From positions 372,001 to 436,000 of the forward strand of contig NZ_JAAIKO010000004.1 of the NCBI RefSeq assembly GCF_016107395.1: DNA of 64,000 nt, read 5' to 3'. A program made the translations under genes and the position numbers. The notes beneath the pieces are model-generated. The model searched no databases. It was not told the origin of the DNA and saw nothing but the letters and a program-made list of their open reading frames with translations. Source of the DNA: Streptomyces fildesensis. Lineage in GTDB: Bacteria; Actinomycetota; Actinomycetes; Streptomycetales; Streptomycetaceae. Position 1 is the stretch's first letter; each line of letters starts with the position of its first letter. Shown here one piece after another: positions 56,880 through 64,000 of the stretch.

Positions 56880-57464
56880 ATGAACCGAGCACTGATCGTC
56901 ATCGACGTCCAGCAGTCCTTCCTCCAGCGCCCGCTGTGGCAGGCCTCGTCCAACCCCGGCATCGTCGGCCAGGTGAACCGCCTCGTGGCGCACGCCCGCG
57001 ACGAGGGCGACCTCGTCGTCTGGGTGCTGCACAGCGAGCCCGGCACCGGCGGGGTCTTCGACCCGGCCAGCGGTCACGTGCGCCTGATGGAGGGACTGGA
57101 GCCGCTCGACGGCGAGCCGGTGCTCACCAAGACCGCGCACAACGCCTTCACCACCACCAACCTCCAGCAGCTCCTCACCTCGCGCGGCGTCACCGAGGTC
57201 ATCACCAGCGGCATCCGCACCGAGCAGTGCGTCGAGACGACGACCCGGCTCGCCTCCGACCTCGGCTACGAGGTCACCTTCGTCACCGACGCGACCGCCA
57301 CCACCCCGTGCGAGCACTGGGACGCGCCGGCCGGCCGCTCGGTCGAGGAGATCCTCGCCGACCCCCGCACCCTGCAGACCGACGACATCATCGCGCGCAC
57401 CGAGTACGCGCTCGCCGGCCGGTTCGCCCGGGTGACCACCGTCAAGGAGCTGACCGGATCGTGA
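56880..57464 (+). CDS. Isochorismatase-family cysteine hydrolase
   Basis: A 194-residue hydrolase. The catalytic triad is visible: Asp in ALIVIDVQQSF (about residue 9), Lys in TKTAHNAF (about 84) and Cys in TSGIRTEQCVETTTR (about 117). Family members act on amides or vinyl ethers. The downstream GlxA-type regulator gene overlaps its stop (GTGA), an arrangement that suggests regulation linked to its substrate. Confidence 0.9.
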   Translation: MNRALIVIDVQQSFLQRPLWQASSNPGIVGQVNRLVAHARDEGDLVVWVLHSEPGTGGVFDPASGHVRLMEGLEPLDGEPVLTKTAHNAFTTTNLQQLLTSRGVTEVITSGIRTEQCVETTTRLASDLGYEVTFVTDATATTPCEHWDAPAGRSVEEILADPRTLQTDDIIARTEYALAGRFARVTTVKELTGS

Positions 57465-58366
57465 CCCGGGTCGTCTTCCTGCTCGTCCCGCACCTGCACC
57501 TGCTGGATCTCGCGGGCCCGGCGCAGGTGTTCTCGACCGCGGCCGACTTCGGCTACGACTACGAGACCGCCTACGTCGGCGAGCAGGAAGACATCCCGAC
57601 CGCCCAGGGCGTACCGCTCAGGGCGGCCACCCGCTGGCCCGACCTCACCCCCGACGACCTGGCGATCGTCCCGGGCTGGCGGTCCCGCACGCTGAGGCAG
57701 AACGGGCACGTGGCGGAGTCCACGCTCCAGCGGCTGCGCGACCACCACGCCGCGGGCGGCGTCGTCGCCAGCATCTGCGCGGGCGCCGACGCCCTCGGCC
57801 GGGCCGGCCTCCTCGACGGCCGCCGCTGCACCACCCACCACGACGTGCAGGACGAACTCGCCGTCCGCCACCCGCGGGCCACCGTCGTGCGCGATGTGCT
57901 CTACGTGGTCGACGACCGGATCGTCACGTCCGCCGGGATCGCCAGCGGCATCGACCTCGCGCTGCACCTCGTCGCCGGCCGGCACGGGCCGGGCGCCGCC
58001 GCCCGCATCGCCCGCAACATGGTCGTCTACGCCCGCCGCAACGGCGACGAACAGCAGACCAGCGCGATGCTCCGGCACCGCGCCCACCTCAGCGACGCCG
58101 TCCACCGCGTCCAGGACCTCATCGACGCCCGTTTCACCGAACACCTCGGCCTCGCCGACCTCGCCGCCACCTCCGGCGTCAGCGAACGCACCCTCACCCG
58201 CCGCTTCGGCGAAGCCACCGGCCTCACCCCGCTCCGCTACCAGCAGGTCCTCCGCGTCGAGCGCGCCGTACACCTCATCTCCCACGGCTCCACCATCGAA
58301 TCCGCCGCCCGAGCCGTCGGCTTCGAGGACGCCCGCATGCTCCGCCGCCTGCGCGCCCGGGCCTGA
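57461..58366 (+). CDS. GlxA-family AraC regulator with DJ-1/PfpI domain
   Basis: A 301-residue protein. An N-terminal DJ-1/PfpI domain (about 1-175) has VVFLLVPHLHLLDLAGPAQVF and the nucleophile elbow VVASICAGADALG with Cys. A C-terminal AraC HTH (about 205-300) has LADLAATSGVSERTLTRRFGEATGLTPLRYQQVLRVERA. The second HTH ends soon after FEDARMLRRL, so the protein stops slightly short of many relatives. Coupled to the cysteine hydrolase. Confidence 0.92.
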   Translation: MTRVVFLLVPHLHLLDLAGPAQVFSTAADFGYDYETAYVGEQEDIPTAQGVPLRAATRWPDLTPDDLAIVPGWRSRTLRQNGHVAESTLQRLRDHHAAGGVVASICAGADALGRAGLLDGRRCTTHHDVQDELAVRHPRATVVRDVLYVVDDRIVTSAGIASGIDLALHLVAGRHGPGAAARIARNMVVYARRNGDEQQTSAMLRHRAHLSDAVHRVQDLIDARFTEHLGLADLAATSGVSERTLTRRFGEATGLTPLRYQQVLRVERAVHLISHGSTIESAARAVGFEDARMLRRLRARA

Positions 58367-58439
58367 CGGCGCCGGGTCCCGGTTGAGTGAGGTGGTCCGA
58401 CGTGGTTCGTGCGGCGCATCGGCCGCTATCGAGGATCGA

Positions 58440-58937
58440 TCATGCGGACCGGTTGCCCCGTGGTGCGAGCGATGAGACGGTGATCACCGGCTCGTGGCGG
58501 ACCGGGAAGTTGACCGAGGCGGCGATGAAGCAGGTGCGGTGGGCGTCGGCGTGGAGGGTGGCGGCCTTGTCGGCCATCTCCTGGGAGGCGACCTCGACCT
58601 GTGGGCGCAGGACCGCTTCCGTGAAGTGGCCGCCCTCGGGGGTGGTTTCCATCGTGCCGTGCGCGTTGTCCGTGTAGGCGGTGACGGTGACGCCGCCGAC
58701 GGCGCAGACGTGCAGGTAGGCGAGCATGTGGCACTGCGACAGCGCGGCGAGGAGCAGCTGCTCGGGGTTCCAGCGGGAGGCGTCGCCGCGGAAGGTCGGG
58801 TCGGAGCTGCCGAGGATGGTGGGTACGCCGGCGGCCGAGACCTCGTGGGAACGGTCGTAGGCGCGGTAAGTGCTCGTCCCGGTACCGAGGTTGCCGGTCC
58901 AGGTGACCTGCGTGTCATAGGTGTGGGGCGTGGGCAC
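58440..58937 (-). CDS. OsmC-family peroxiredoxin-like protein
   Basis: A 165-residue OsmC/Ohr-fold protein that reduces organic hydroperoxides. The two redox cysteines are in LAALSQCHMLAYLHVC (about residues 64-73 region) and HADAHRTCFIAASVNFPV, consistent with an OsmC pair. The GTG at 58937 has an AAGGAG site. It lies 44 bp after the nitrate reductase gene on the same strand. Confidence 0.88.
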   Translation of the reverse strand: MPTPHTYDTQVTWTGNLGTGTSTYRAYDRSHEVSAAGVPTILGSSDPTFRGDASRWNPEQLLLAALSQCHMLAYLHVCAVGGVTVTAYTDNAHGTMETTPEGGHFTEAVLRPQVEVASQEMADKAATLHADAHRTCFIAASVNFPVRHEPVITVSSLAPRGNRSA

Positions 58938-58981
58938 GGCGGCTCCTTCTGTTGATCTGCCGGACAGGGCCCAGAGTACGT

Positions 58982-61078
58982 TCAGCCGGTCGCGGGACCC
59001 ACCGCCTCCACCCGCACCGCGCACACCTTGAACTCCGGCATGCGGGACGTCGGGTCGAGAGCCGGGTTGGTCAGGGTGTTGGCGCGGCCCTCGCCCGGCC
59101 AGTGGAACGGCATGAAGACGGTGTCGGGGCGGATGGCGGAGCTGATGAGCGCGGGGGCGACGGCGCGGCCCCGGCGGCTGGTGACCGCGAGGACGTCGCC
59201 CTCGGCGACCCCCAGGCGCGCGGCGAGCTGTGGATGGAGCTGCACGAAGGGGCCGGGGGAGGCGGCGTTGAGTTCGGGGACACGGCGGGTCTGGGCACCG
59301 GACTGGTACTGCGCCAGGACGCGGCCGGTCGTCAGATGGAGCGGGTAGTCGGCCGACGGCTCCTCCGCGGAGGGCCGGTGCAGGACCGGGACGAAGCGGG
59401 CCCTGCCGTCCGGCGTCGCGAAACGGTCCAGGAAGAGGCGGGGCGTTCCGGGGTGCGCGGCGTCCGAAGACGTTTGCGGGCACGGCCAGAAGACGCCGTC
59501 CTCCTCCGCGATCCGCCGGTAGGTGATGCCCGAGTAGTCCGCCGGACCGCCCGCCGACGCGCGGCGCAGCTCGTCGAAGACCTCCTCGGGGTCGGTGGGG
59601 AAGCCCTTCTCCCACCCGAGCCGGGCGGCGAGCCCGTTCAGCACCTCCAGGTCGGTACGGACCTCCGGCGGCGGGTCGATCGCCTTGCGGCGCAGGATGA
59701 CCCTGCCTTCCAGGTTGGTGGTCGTGCCGGTCTCCTCCGCCCACTGGGTGACCGGCAGCACGACGTCCGCCAGCTCGGCCGTCTCCGACAGGACGACGTC
59801 GCAGACCGCGAGGAAGCCGAGCGAGGCGATCCGTTCGGTGATGTGCGCGGCGTTCGGCGCGGAGACGACCGGGTTGGAGCCCATCAGCAGCAGCGCGTGC
59901 ACCTCCACGCCGAGCGTGTCCAGCAGTTCGTACGCGCTGCGCCCCGGCGCCGGCAGGTCGTCCGGGTCGACACCCCACACCGCCGCCACGTGCGCCCGTG
60001 CGCCCGGGTCGTCCAGCTTGCGGTAGCCGGGGAGCTGGTCGGCCTTCTGGCCGTGCTCGCGCCCGCCCTGCCCGTTGCCCTGCCCGGTGAGGCAGCCGTA
60101 GCCGGAGAGCGGCCGGCCCGCGCGGCCGGTCGCGAGGCACAGGTTGATCCAGGCGCTGACGGTGTCGGTGCCCTTGGACTGCTGCTCGGGGCCGCGCGCG
60201 GTGAGCACCATGCTCTCCGGTGTCGCGCAGAACATCCGCACGGCCTCCCGGAGTTGCGGCACCGGCACCCCGGTGATGCGTTCCACCAGTTCCGGCCAGT
60301 GCGCCATGACGCCCGGCCGCGCCTCGGCCCAGCCGGTCGTGCGCTCCGCGATGAACCGCTCGTCCAGATGTCCCTCGGCGACGGCGAGGTGCAGCAGCCC
60401 GAGCGCGAGCGCCAGATCGGTGCCGGGCCGCGGCTGCAGATGCAGATCCGCGTGCTCGGCGGTACGGGTGCGGCGCGGATCGACGACGATCAGCTTGCCA
60501 CCCCGCTCGCGCAGCTCCGTGAGGTACCGCAGCGCGGGTGGCATCGTCTCGGCGAGGTTGGAGCCGACGAGGATCACGCAGCCGGTGCGGGCGATGTCCT
60601 CCAGCGGGAACGGCAGCCCCCGGTCCAGGCCGAAGGCCCGCTGGTGGGCGGCGGCCGCCGAGGACATGCAGAACCGGCCGTTGTAGTCGATCTGCGAGGT
60701 GCGCAGCACCACCCGCGCGAACTTGCCGAGCGCGTACGCCTTCTCGTTGGTCAGCCCGCCGCCGCCGAAGACCCCGACGGCGTCGCGGCCGTGCTCGGCC
60801 CGCGTCCGCAGCAGTCCCTCGGCGACCCGGTCGAGCGCCTCGTCCCAGCCGGCCGGCTCCAGCGCGCCGCCGGCACCGCGCACCAGCGGCCCGGTCAGCC
60901 GCGCGCCGCGCGCCAGCACCTGGGGCGCGGTGCGCCCCTTGCCGCACAGCGCGCCCCGGTTCACCGGGAACGCGGGCCGTTCCACGACCTCGACGCCGCC
61001 CGCCGGCAGCGCCGCGAGCCCCATGCCGCATTGCAGGGCGCAGTAGGGACAGTGCGTGTCAATGGTGCTCGGGCTCAT
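58982..61078 (-). CDS. nasA: Assimilatory nitrate reductase catalytic subunit (molybdopterin oxidoreductase)
   Basis: A 698-residue Mo-bisMGD enzyme reducing nitrate to nitrite. The N-terminal [4Fe-4S] motif is HCPYCALQCGMG with the fourth Cys in ALCGKGR. Further blocks: GGGGLTNEKAYALGKFAR, RFCMSSAAAAHQRAFGLDRG (a Cys as likely Mo ligand), VGSNLAETMPP, TGQGNGQGGREHGQKADQLPG typical of Nas/NarB proteins, and a C-terminal molybdopterin-binding LHLTTGRVLAQYQSGAQTRR. Lacks the extra C-terminal [2Fe-2S] domain. Upstream GTTTC/GTTAC half-sites occur at 61101 and 61124. Confidence 0.93.
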   Translation of the reverse strand: MSPSTIDTHCPYCALQCGMGLAALPAGGVEVVERPAFPVNRGALCGKGRTAPQVLARGARLTGPLVRGAGGALEPAGWDEALDRVAEGLLRTRAEHGRDAVGVFGGGGLTNEKAYALGKFARVVLRTSQIDYNGRFCMSSAAAAHQRAFGLDRGLPFPLEDIARTGCVILVGSNLAETMPPALRYLTELRERGGKLIVVDPRRTRTAEHADLHLQPRPGTDLALALGLLHLAVAEGHLDERFIAERTTGWAEARPGVMAHWPELVERITGVPVPQLREAVRMFCATPESMVLTARGPEQQSKGTDTVSAWINLCLATGRAGRPLSGYGCLTGQGNGQGGREHGQKADQLPGYRKLDDPGARAHVAAVWGVDPDDLPAPGRSAYELLDTLGVEVHALLLMGSNPVVSAPNAAHITERIASLGFLAVCDVVLSETAELADVVLPVTQWAEETGTTTNLEGRVILRRKAIDPPPEVRTDLEVLNGLAARLGWEKGFPTDPEEVFDELRRASAGGPADYSGITYRRIAEEDGVFWPCPQTSSDAAHPGTPRLFLDRFATPDGRARFVPVLHRPSAEEPSADYPLHLTTGRVLAQYQSGAQTRRVPELNAASPGPFVQLHPQLAARLGVAEGDVLAVTSRRGRAVAPALISSAIRPDTVFMPFHWPGEGRANTLTNPALDPTSRMPEFKVCAVRVEAVGPATG

Positions 61079-61190
61079 CCGCCCAGCCTGCGCCGTACGT
61101 GTTTCGCCCCCGTACGCGACGCGGTTACGCGGCCGGTACGCGCACCTCAGCGCGCCGCCGGGCGCCCTGTGAGGGCGGGGCGGACGTCCG

Positions 61191-61910
61191 TCAGCGTGCC
61201 GCCGGGTCCGGGGCCAGGGCCCGTGTCACGCCCGGCTCCCGGGGTCCGAGGAAGACCGGGTCGGGCTCGACCACGATGTCCAGCGCCGCCTTGGTCGCCG
61301 CGACGAGCTCGCGCCCGCCGCCGTAGAACCACGTCACGTCGTGCGGTTCGTCGACCCCGACGCCGTACCCCTCGACGCCCGCCGCGTCGCACAGCGCCAG
61401 CGCCCGCCGGATGTGGAAGCCCTGGCTGACGAGGATCGCCCGGTCCACACCGAAGATCCGCTTGGCGCGGCTGCACGAGTCCCAGGTGTCGAAGCCCGCG
61501 TAGTCCAGCACGACCTTCGACGCGGGCACACCCTGCTTCTGCAGATAGCCGAGCATCGCGCCCGGCTCGTTGTAGTCGGTGCGGCTGTTGTCGCCGGTCA
61601 CCAGGATCGCCCGGACCTTGTGCGTCCGGTACAGCTCGGCGCCCGCGTCCAGCCGGTGTGCGAGATACGGCGTCGGTTTCCCGTCCGCCAGGCCCGCGCC
61701 GAACACCACCGCCACCGGCTCCGACGGTACGTCCGCGACCGCCCGCACCCGTCCGTCCGCCGTGATCTGCAGCCAGGTCGTGGGCAGCAGCGCCAGGACG
61801 CAGCAGGGCATCACGGCCTGCAGGAGGAGCCGGCGGCCGCGCCGGGTCCGCGGCGGGCGCAGCCTGCGCAGCACGGCGGGCACGGCGGCACGTATCCGGC
61901 CCGGCTTCAT
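61191..61910 (-). CDS. SanA/YdcF-like (DUF218) membrane protein
   Basis: A 239-residue protein with an N-terminal membrane segment (LLLQAVMPCCVLALLPTTWL) and a DUF218 domain: PVAVVFGAGLADGKPTPYLAHRL, ILVTGDNSRTDYNEPGAM and LDYAGFDTWDSCSRAKRIFG. E. coli SanA affects envelope permeability and vancomycin exclusion. Function here is inferred from family only. Start at 61910. Confidence 0.85.
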   Translation of the reverse strand: MKPGRIRAAVPAVLRRLRPPRTRRGRRLLLQAVMPCCVLALLPTTWLQITADGRVRAVADVPSEPVAVVFGAGLADGKPTPYLAHRLDAGAELYRTHKVRAILVTGDNSRTDYNEPGAMLGYLQKQGVPASKVVLDYAGFDTWDSCSRAKRIFGVDRAILVSQGFHIRRALALCDAAGVEGYGVGVDEPHDVTWFYGGGRELVAATKAALDIVVEPDPVFLGPREPGVTRALAPDPAAR

Positions 61911-62039
61911 TCGGCGTCCCCTCGCTGAGCGACTCTGTCGTGCGGTCAACTCCGTCGTCCGGATCGACGCGTACGGCGCCGGTACGGTTCCGGGCACGAT
62001 GGACGCAGCCGCGCCGCCAGCGAAGAGAGGACCGCCGCC

Positions 62040-62504
62040 TTGACCCCGCCGCCCCCGTCCCGCCTGCCCTTCTTCGTCTACGGGACGCTGCGTCCCGGCC
62101 AGGCCAACCACCCGCTGGTGGAGGGCCGTACCGCACCGCCGAGACCCGCCGTACTGCCCGGGGCGCTGCTGTACGCCGGGCCCGGCTACCCCTACGCGGT
62201 CGCTGCCCCGGCCGCCGAACCCGTCACCGACACCGTGCACGGTGAGCTGCTGGACGTGCTGCCCGACCAGTACGACACCGTCCTCGCCGACCTCGACCGG
62301 CTGGAGGACCACGTCCCGGGCGCGCGCGGGAATCTGTACGAGCGGCTGGCGCTGCGCGTGATCTGCGACGGTCTGCGGTGCGACGCCTGGGTGTATCTCG
62401 CGGGGGAGGGGCCGGCCAGGACCCTGCGGGCGTCGGGGCGGATCATTCCGGGCGGCGACTGGGTCCGCACCCAGCGGTCTCACAGGCCGTACCGACGCTC
62501 GTGA
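62040..62504 (+). CDS. Gamma-glutamylcyclotransferase-like (GGCT/AIG2) protein
   Basis: A 154-residue protein with FVYGTLRPGQANHPLV, the YGTLxxG substrate loop of the GGCT/BtrG fold, and a possible catalytic Glu in LDRLEDHVPGA. TTG start with an AGAGAGGA site. It might cyclise gamma-glutamyl amines; no partner gene indicates which. Confidence 0.82.
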   Translation: MTPPPPSRLPFFVYGTLRPGQANHPLVEGRTAPPRPAVLPGALLYAGPGYPYAVAAPAAEPVTDTVHGELLDVLPDQYDTVLADLDRLEDHVPGARGNLYERLALRVICDGLRCDAWVYLAGEGPARTLRASGRIIPGGDWVRTQRSHRPYRRS

Positions 62505-62570
62505 GACCGAGGAAAACACTTGTCATCACTGTGCAATGCGGGCGCAACCTCCGCACTTCAGGCTCGGTCC

Positions 62571-63497
62571 ATGACGGCGTCGACAGCGCATCCGCACCCG
62601 CACCCGGAGTTCGGCCTGGCCCCGGCCGACGGCTCCGGCAGCCCCGGCAGCTCTGACAGCCCCGACAACTCCGGCCTGTCCGGCAGCTTCGACAGTACGG
62701 CGCAGCTCCTGAACCGGATCACCGCACAGCTCAGCAGCCAGCTCTCCCACGTCACCCTCACCGCGGTCCCGCGCGGCCCGGCCCTGGTCGCCGTGGCGCA
62801 CGGCAGCCGTGACCCCGCGGCGCGGCGCACCGTGCGCGCGCTCCTCGACCGGGTCCGGGCGCTGCGCCCCGGCCTGCCCGTCCACCTCGGGCACATCGAG
62901 CTGAACGAGCCGCTGCTCGACGACACACTCGCCGCGCTGCGCGGTGATGTGGTGCTCGTGCCGCTGCTGCTCGGCCACGGCTACCACGTCAAGCAGGACA
63001 TACCGCAGGCGCTGGCCCGCGCCCCGCACCTGCGCGGGCTGACCGCCGCGCCGCTCGGCCCGCATCCGCTGCTCGCCGAGACGCTGCACGTGCGCCTCGC
63101 GGAGGCCGGCTGGCGCAAGGGCCTGCGGCGCGCGGGTGTGGTGCTGGCGGCCGCCGGCTCCCACGACCCCGACTGGCCCGCCGACACCGCCCGCACCGCC
63201 GAACTCCTCAGCCACCGGCTCGGCGGCGCCCCCGTCCTGCCCGCCTACGCCTCCGGCGCGGGACCGTCCGTCGACGAGGCGGTCGGTGCGCTGACCGCGC
63301 GCGGCCACCGGGTCGCGGTCGCCTCGTACTTCACCGCCCCCGGTCGGTTCGCCACCCGGACGTCGGCAGGGGCGCCCTGGATCGCGGCGGCACCGCTGGG
63401 CGCGCACAGCGCCATGGCCCGCCTGGTGCTGCACCGTTACGACCAGGCGCTGGCCGCCGCCGGCCGGGCCGCGCCGCGCCATCTCGCCAGCGCGTAA
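62571..63497 (+). CDS. Sirohydrochlorin chelatase-like protein (CbiX family)
   Basis: A 308-residue two-repeat chelatase-fold protein. Each half has the catalytic-site pattern: [17 protein letters not shown] in the first, [17 protein letters not shown] in the second. [17 protein letters not shown] adds the second metal-binding His. It inserts iron (or cobalt) into sirohydrochlorin; siroheme is the cofactor of NirB encoded nearby. A low-complexity Ser/Gly/Asp stretch precedes the first half. ATG at 62571 chosen over an upstream TTG at 62520. Confidence 0.87.
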   Translation: MTASTAHPHPHPEFGLAPADGSGSPGSSDSPDNSGLSGSFDSTAQLLNRITAQLSSQLSHVTLTAVPRGPALVAVAHGSRDPAARRTVRALLDRVRALRPGLPVHLGHIELNEPLLDDTLAALRGDVVLVPLLLGHGYHVKQDIPQALARAPHLRGLTAAPLGPHPLLAETLHVRLAEAGWRKGLRRAGVVLAAAGSHDPDWPADTARTAELLSHRLGGAPVLPAYASGAGPSVDEAVGALTARGHRVAVASYFTAPGRFATRTSAGAPWIAAAPLGAHSAMARLVLHRYDQALAAAGRAAPRHLASA

Positions 63498-63565
63498 CCC
63501 GGTACGGGACCGCGGGACCGGTGGCGGCGGCGCGTCTGTCACTCCGGAGCGTTACGGTCACAGGC

Positions 63566-64000
63566 ATGGAAGCGAACTACCGGACCGACGCGGCGGCCGC
63601 GCACCTCGGGCCGTACGAGCGGTACGGGCCGTACGGGGACGCCGATACCGACCGCTATGTGACCGAGCCCGACAAGCGGCCGGGCCGCACGGCGTTCCAG
63701 CGCGACCGGGCGCGGGTGCTGCACTCGGCCGCGCTGCGCCGGCTGGCGGGCAAGACCCAGGTGGTGGACCCGGGCTCGGCCCTGATGAACACCAGCCCGC
63801 GCACCCGCCTCACGCACTCGTTGGAGTGCGCGCAGGTGGGGCGGGAGCTGGGCGCCGCGCTCGGCAGCGACCCGGACCTCATCGAGACGGCGTGCCTGGC
63901 GCACGACCTCGGCCACCCGCCCTTCGGGCACAACGGCGAGCAGGTGCTGGCCGAGGTCGCCGAGGCGTGCGGCGGCTTCGAGGGCAACGCGCAGTCGCTG
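63566..64000 (+). CDS. dgt: dGTPase (deoxyguanosinetriphosphate triphosphohydrolase), 5' part
   Basis: The first 145 residues of an HD-domain dNTPase, cut by the window end. The HD metal ligands are visible: [12 protein letters not shown] (His) and [17 protein letters not shown] (His-Asp, His). The N-terminal [27 protein letters not shown] is the family start. ATG at 63566. It hydrolyses dGTP to deoxyguanosine and triphosphate. Confidence 0.92.
   Translation, partial: MEANYRTDAAAAHLGPYERYGPYGDADTDRYVTEPDKRPGRTAFQRDRARVLHSAALRRLAGKTQVVDPGSALMNTSPRTRLTHSLECAQVGRELGAALGSDPDLIETACLAHDLGHPPFGHNGEQVLAEVAEACGGFEGNAQSL

Noticed and set aside
61101..61128. GlnR box before nasA
   Set aside because: The two half-sites are 23 bp apart rather than 22, so phasing is imperfect; mentioned only as a hint in the nasA entry.

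Overview
The window is high-GC actinobacterial DNA and almost certainly a Streptomyces chromosome. Codon third positions are strongly GC-biased, GTG starts and ATGA/GTGA stop-start overlaps are frequent, and it carries typical Streptomyces markers: an XRE-DUF397 pair, class E sortase-type LAxTG anchoring, a DmdR/IdeR iron box, Zur boxes, GlnR-like half-sites and the neighbourhood era, leuA, recO, uppS, zur/znu, glyS, ppdK, dgt. It looks like conserved core chromosome with accessory insertions. No tRNA, rRNA, CRISPR array, IS element or phage gene was seen.

Layout. 1-6.5 kb is accessory: a NACHT NTPase (possible defence gene), a DUF397/XRE regulatory pair with a small divergent partner, a gene-free block holding a long inverted repeat, and an alpha/beta hydrolase. 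6.8-16.9 kb is mostly housekeeping: a cytidine-deaminase-like protein lacking its zinc ligands, a P-II/ammonium-channel operon whose channel has Glu in place of the first pore His, era, an emfourin-like inhibitor next to an M4 protealysin-like protease, leuA with a four-leucine leader peptide, a TerB-like protein, recO and uppS. 17-25 kb has the zinc uptake operon znuA-znuC-znuB-zur with two Zur boxes, glyS, and a histidine kinase/response regulator/DUF4097 operon. 25-31 kb has regulators, an aldo/keto reductase and two drug-type MFS exporters. 31-40 kb has dusB, ppdK with a structured 5' region, an LAxTG surface protein, a HAD phosphatase, an SDR, an alpha/beta hydrolase and a PhzF-like protein.

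The most distinctive locus is 39.7-51.8 kb on the minus strand. A siderophore ABC importer (two FecCD permeases, ATPase, binding lipoprotein) is followed by five tightly coupled genes: ATP-grasp ligase, IucA/IucC synthetase, MFS exporter, second IucA/IucC synthetase, PLP fold-III decarboxylase. This is exactly the gene order and family content of vibrioferrin operons (pvsA-B-C-D-E), here fused to a Gram-positive uptake system and followed after 8 bp by a PhzF-family gene. The leading promoter has its iron box placed between -35 and -10, and the first gene appears leaderless.

51.8-63.5 kb is built around nitrate/nitrite assimilation: nirD, nirB, an FAD oxidoreductase, a molybdopterin nitrate reductase (nasA type) and a sirohydrochlorin-chelatase-like protein that could feed siroheme to NirB. 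MarR, cysteine hydrolase, GlxA-type AraC regulator, OsmC, SanA-like and GGCT-like genes lie between them. The window ends inside dgt. Functional names rest on motifs and gene order read by eye; no database search was run.
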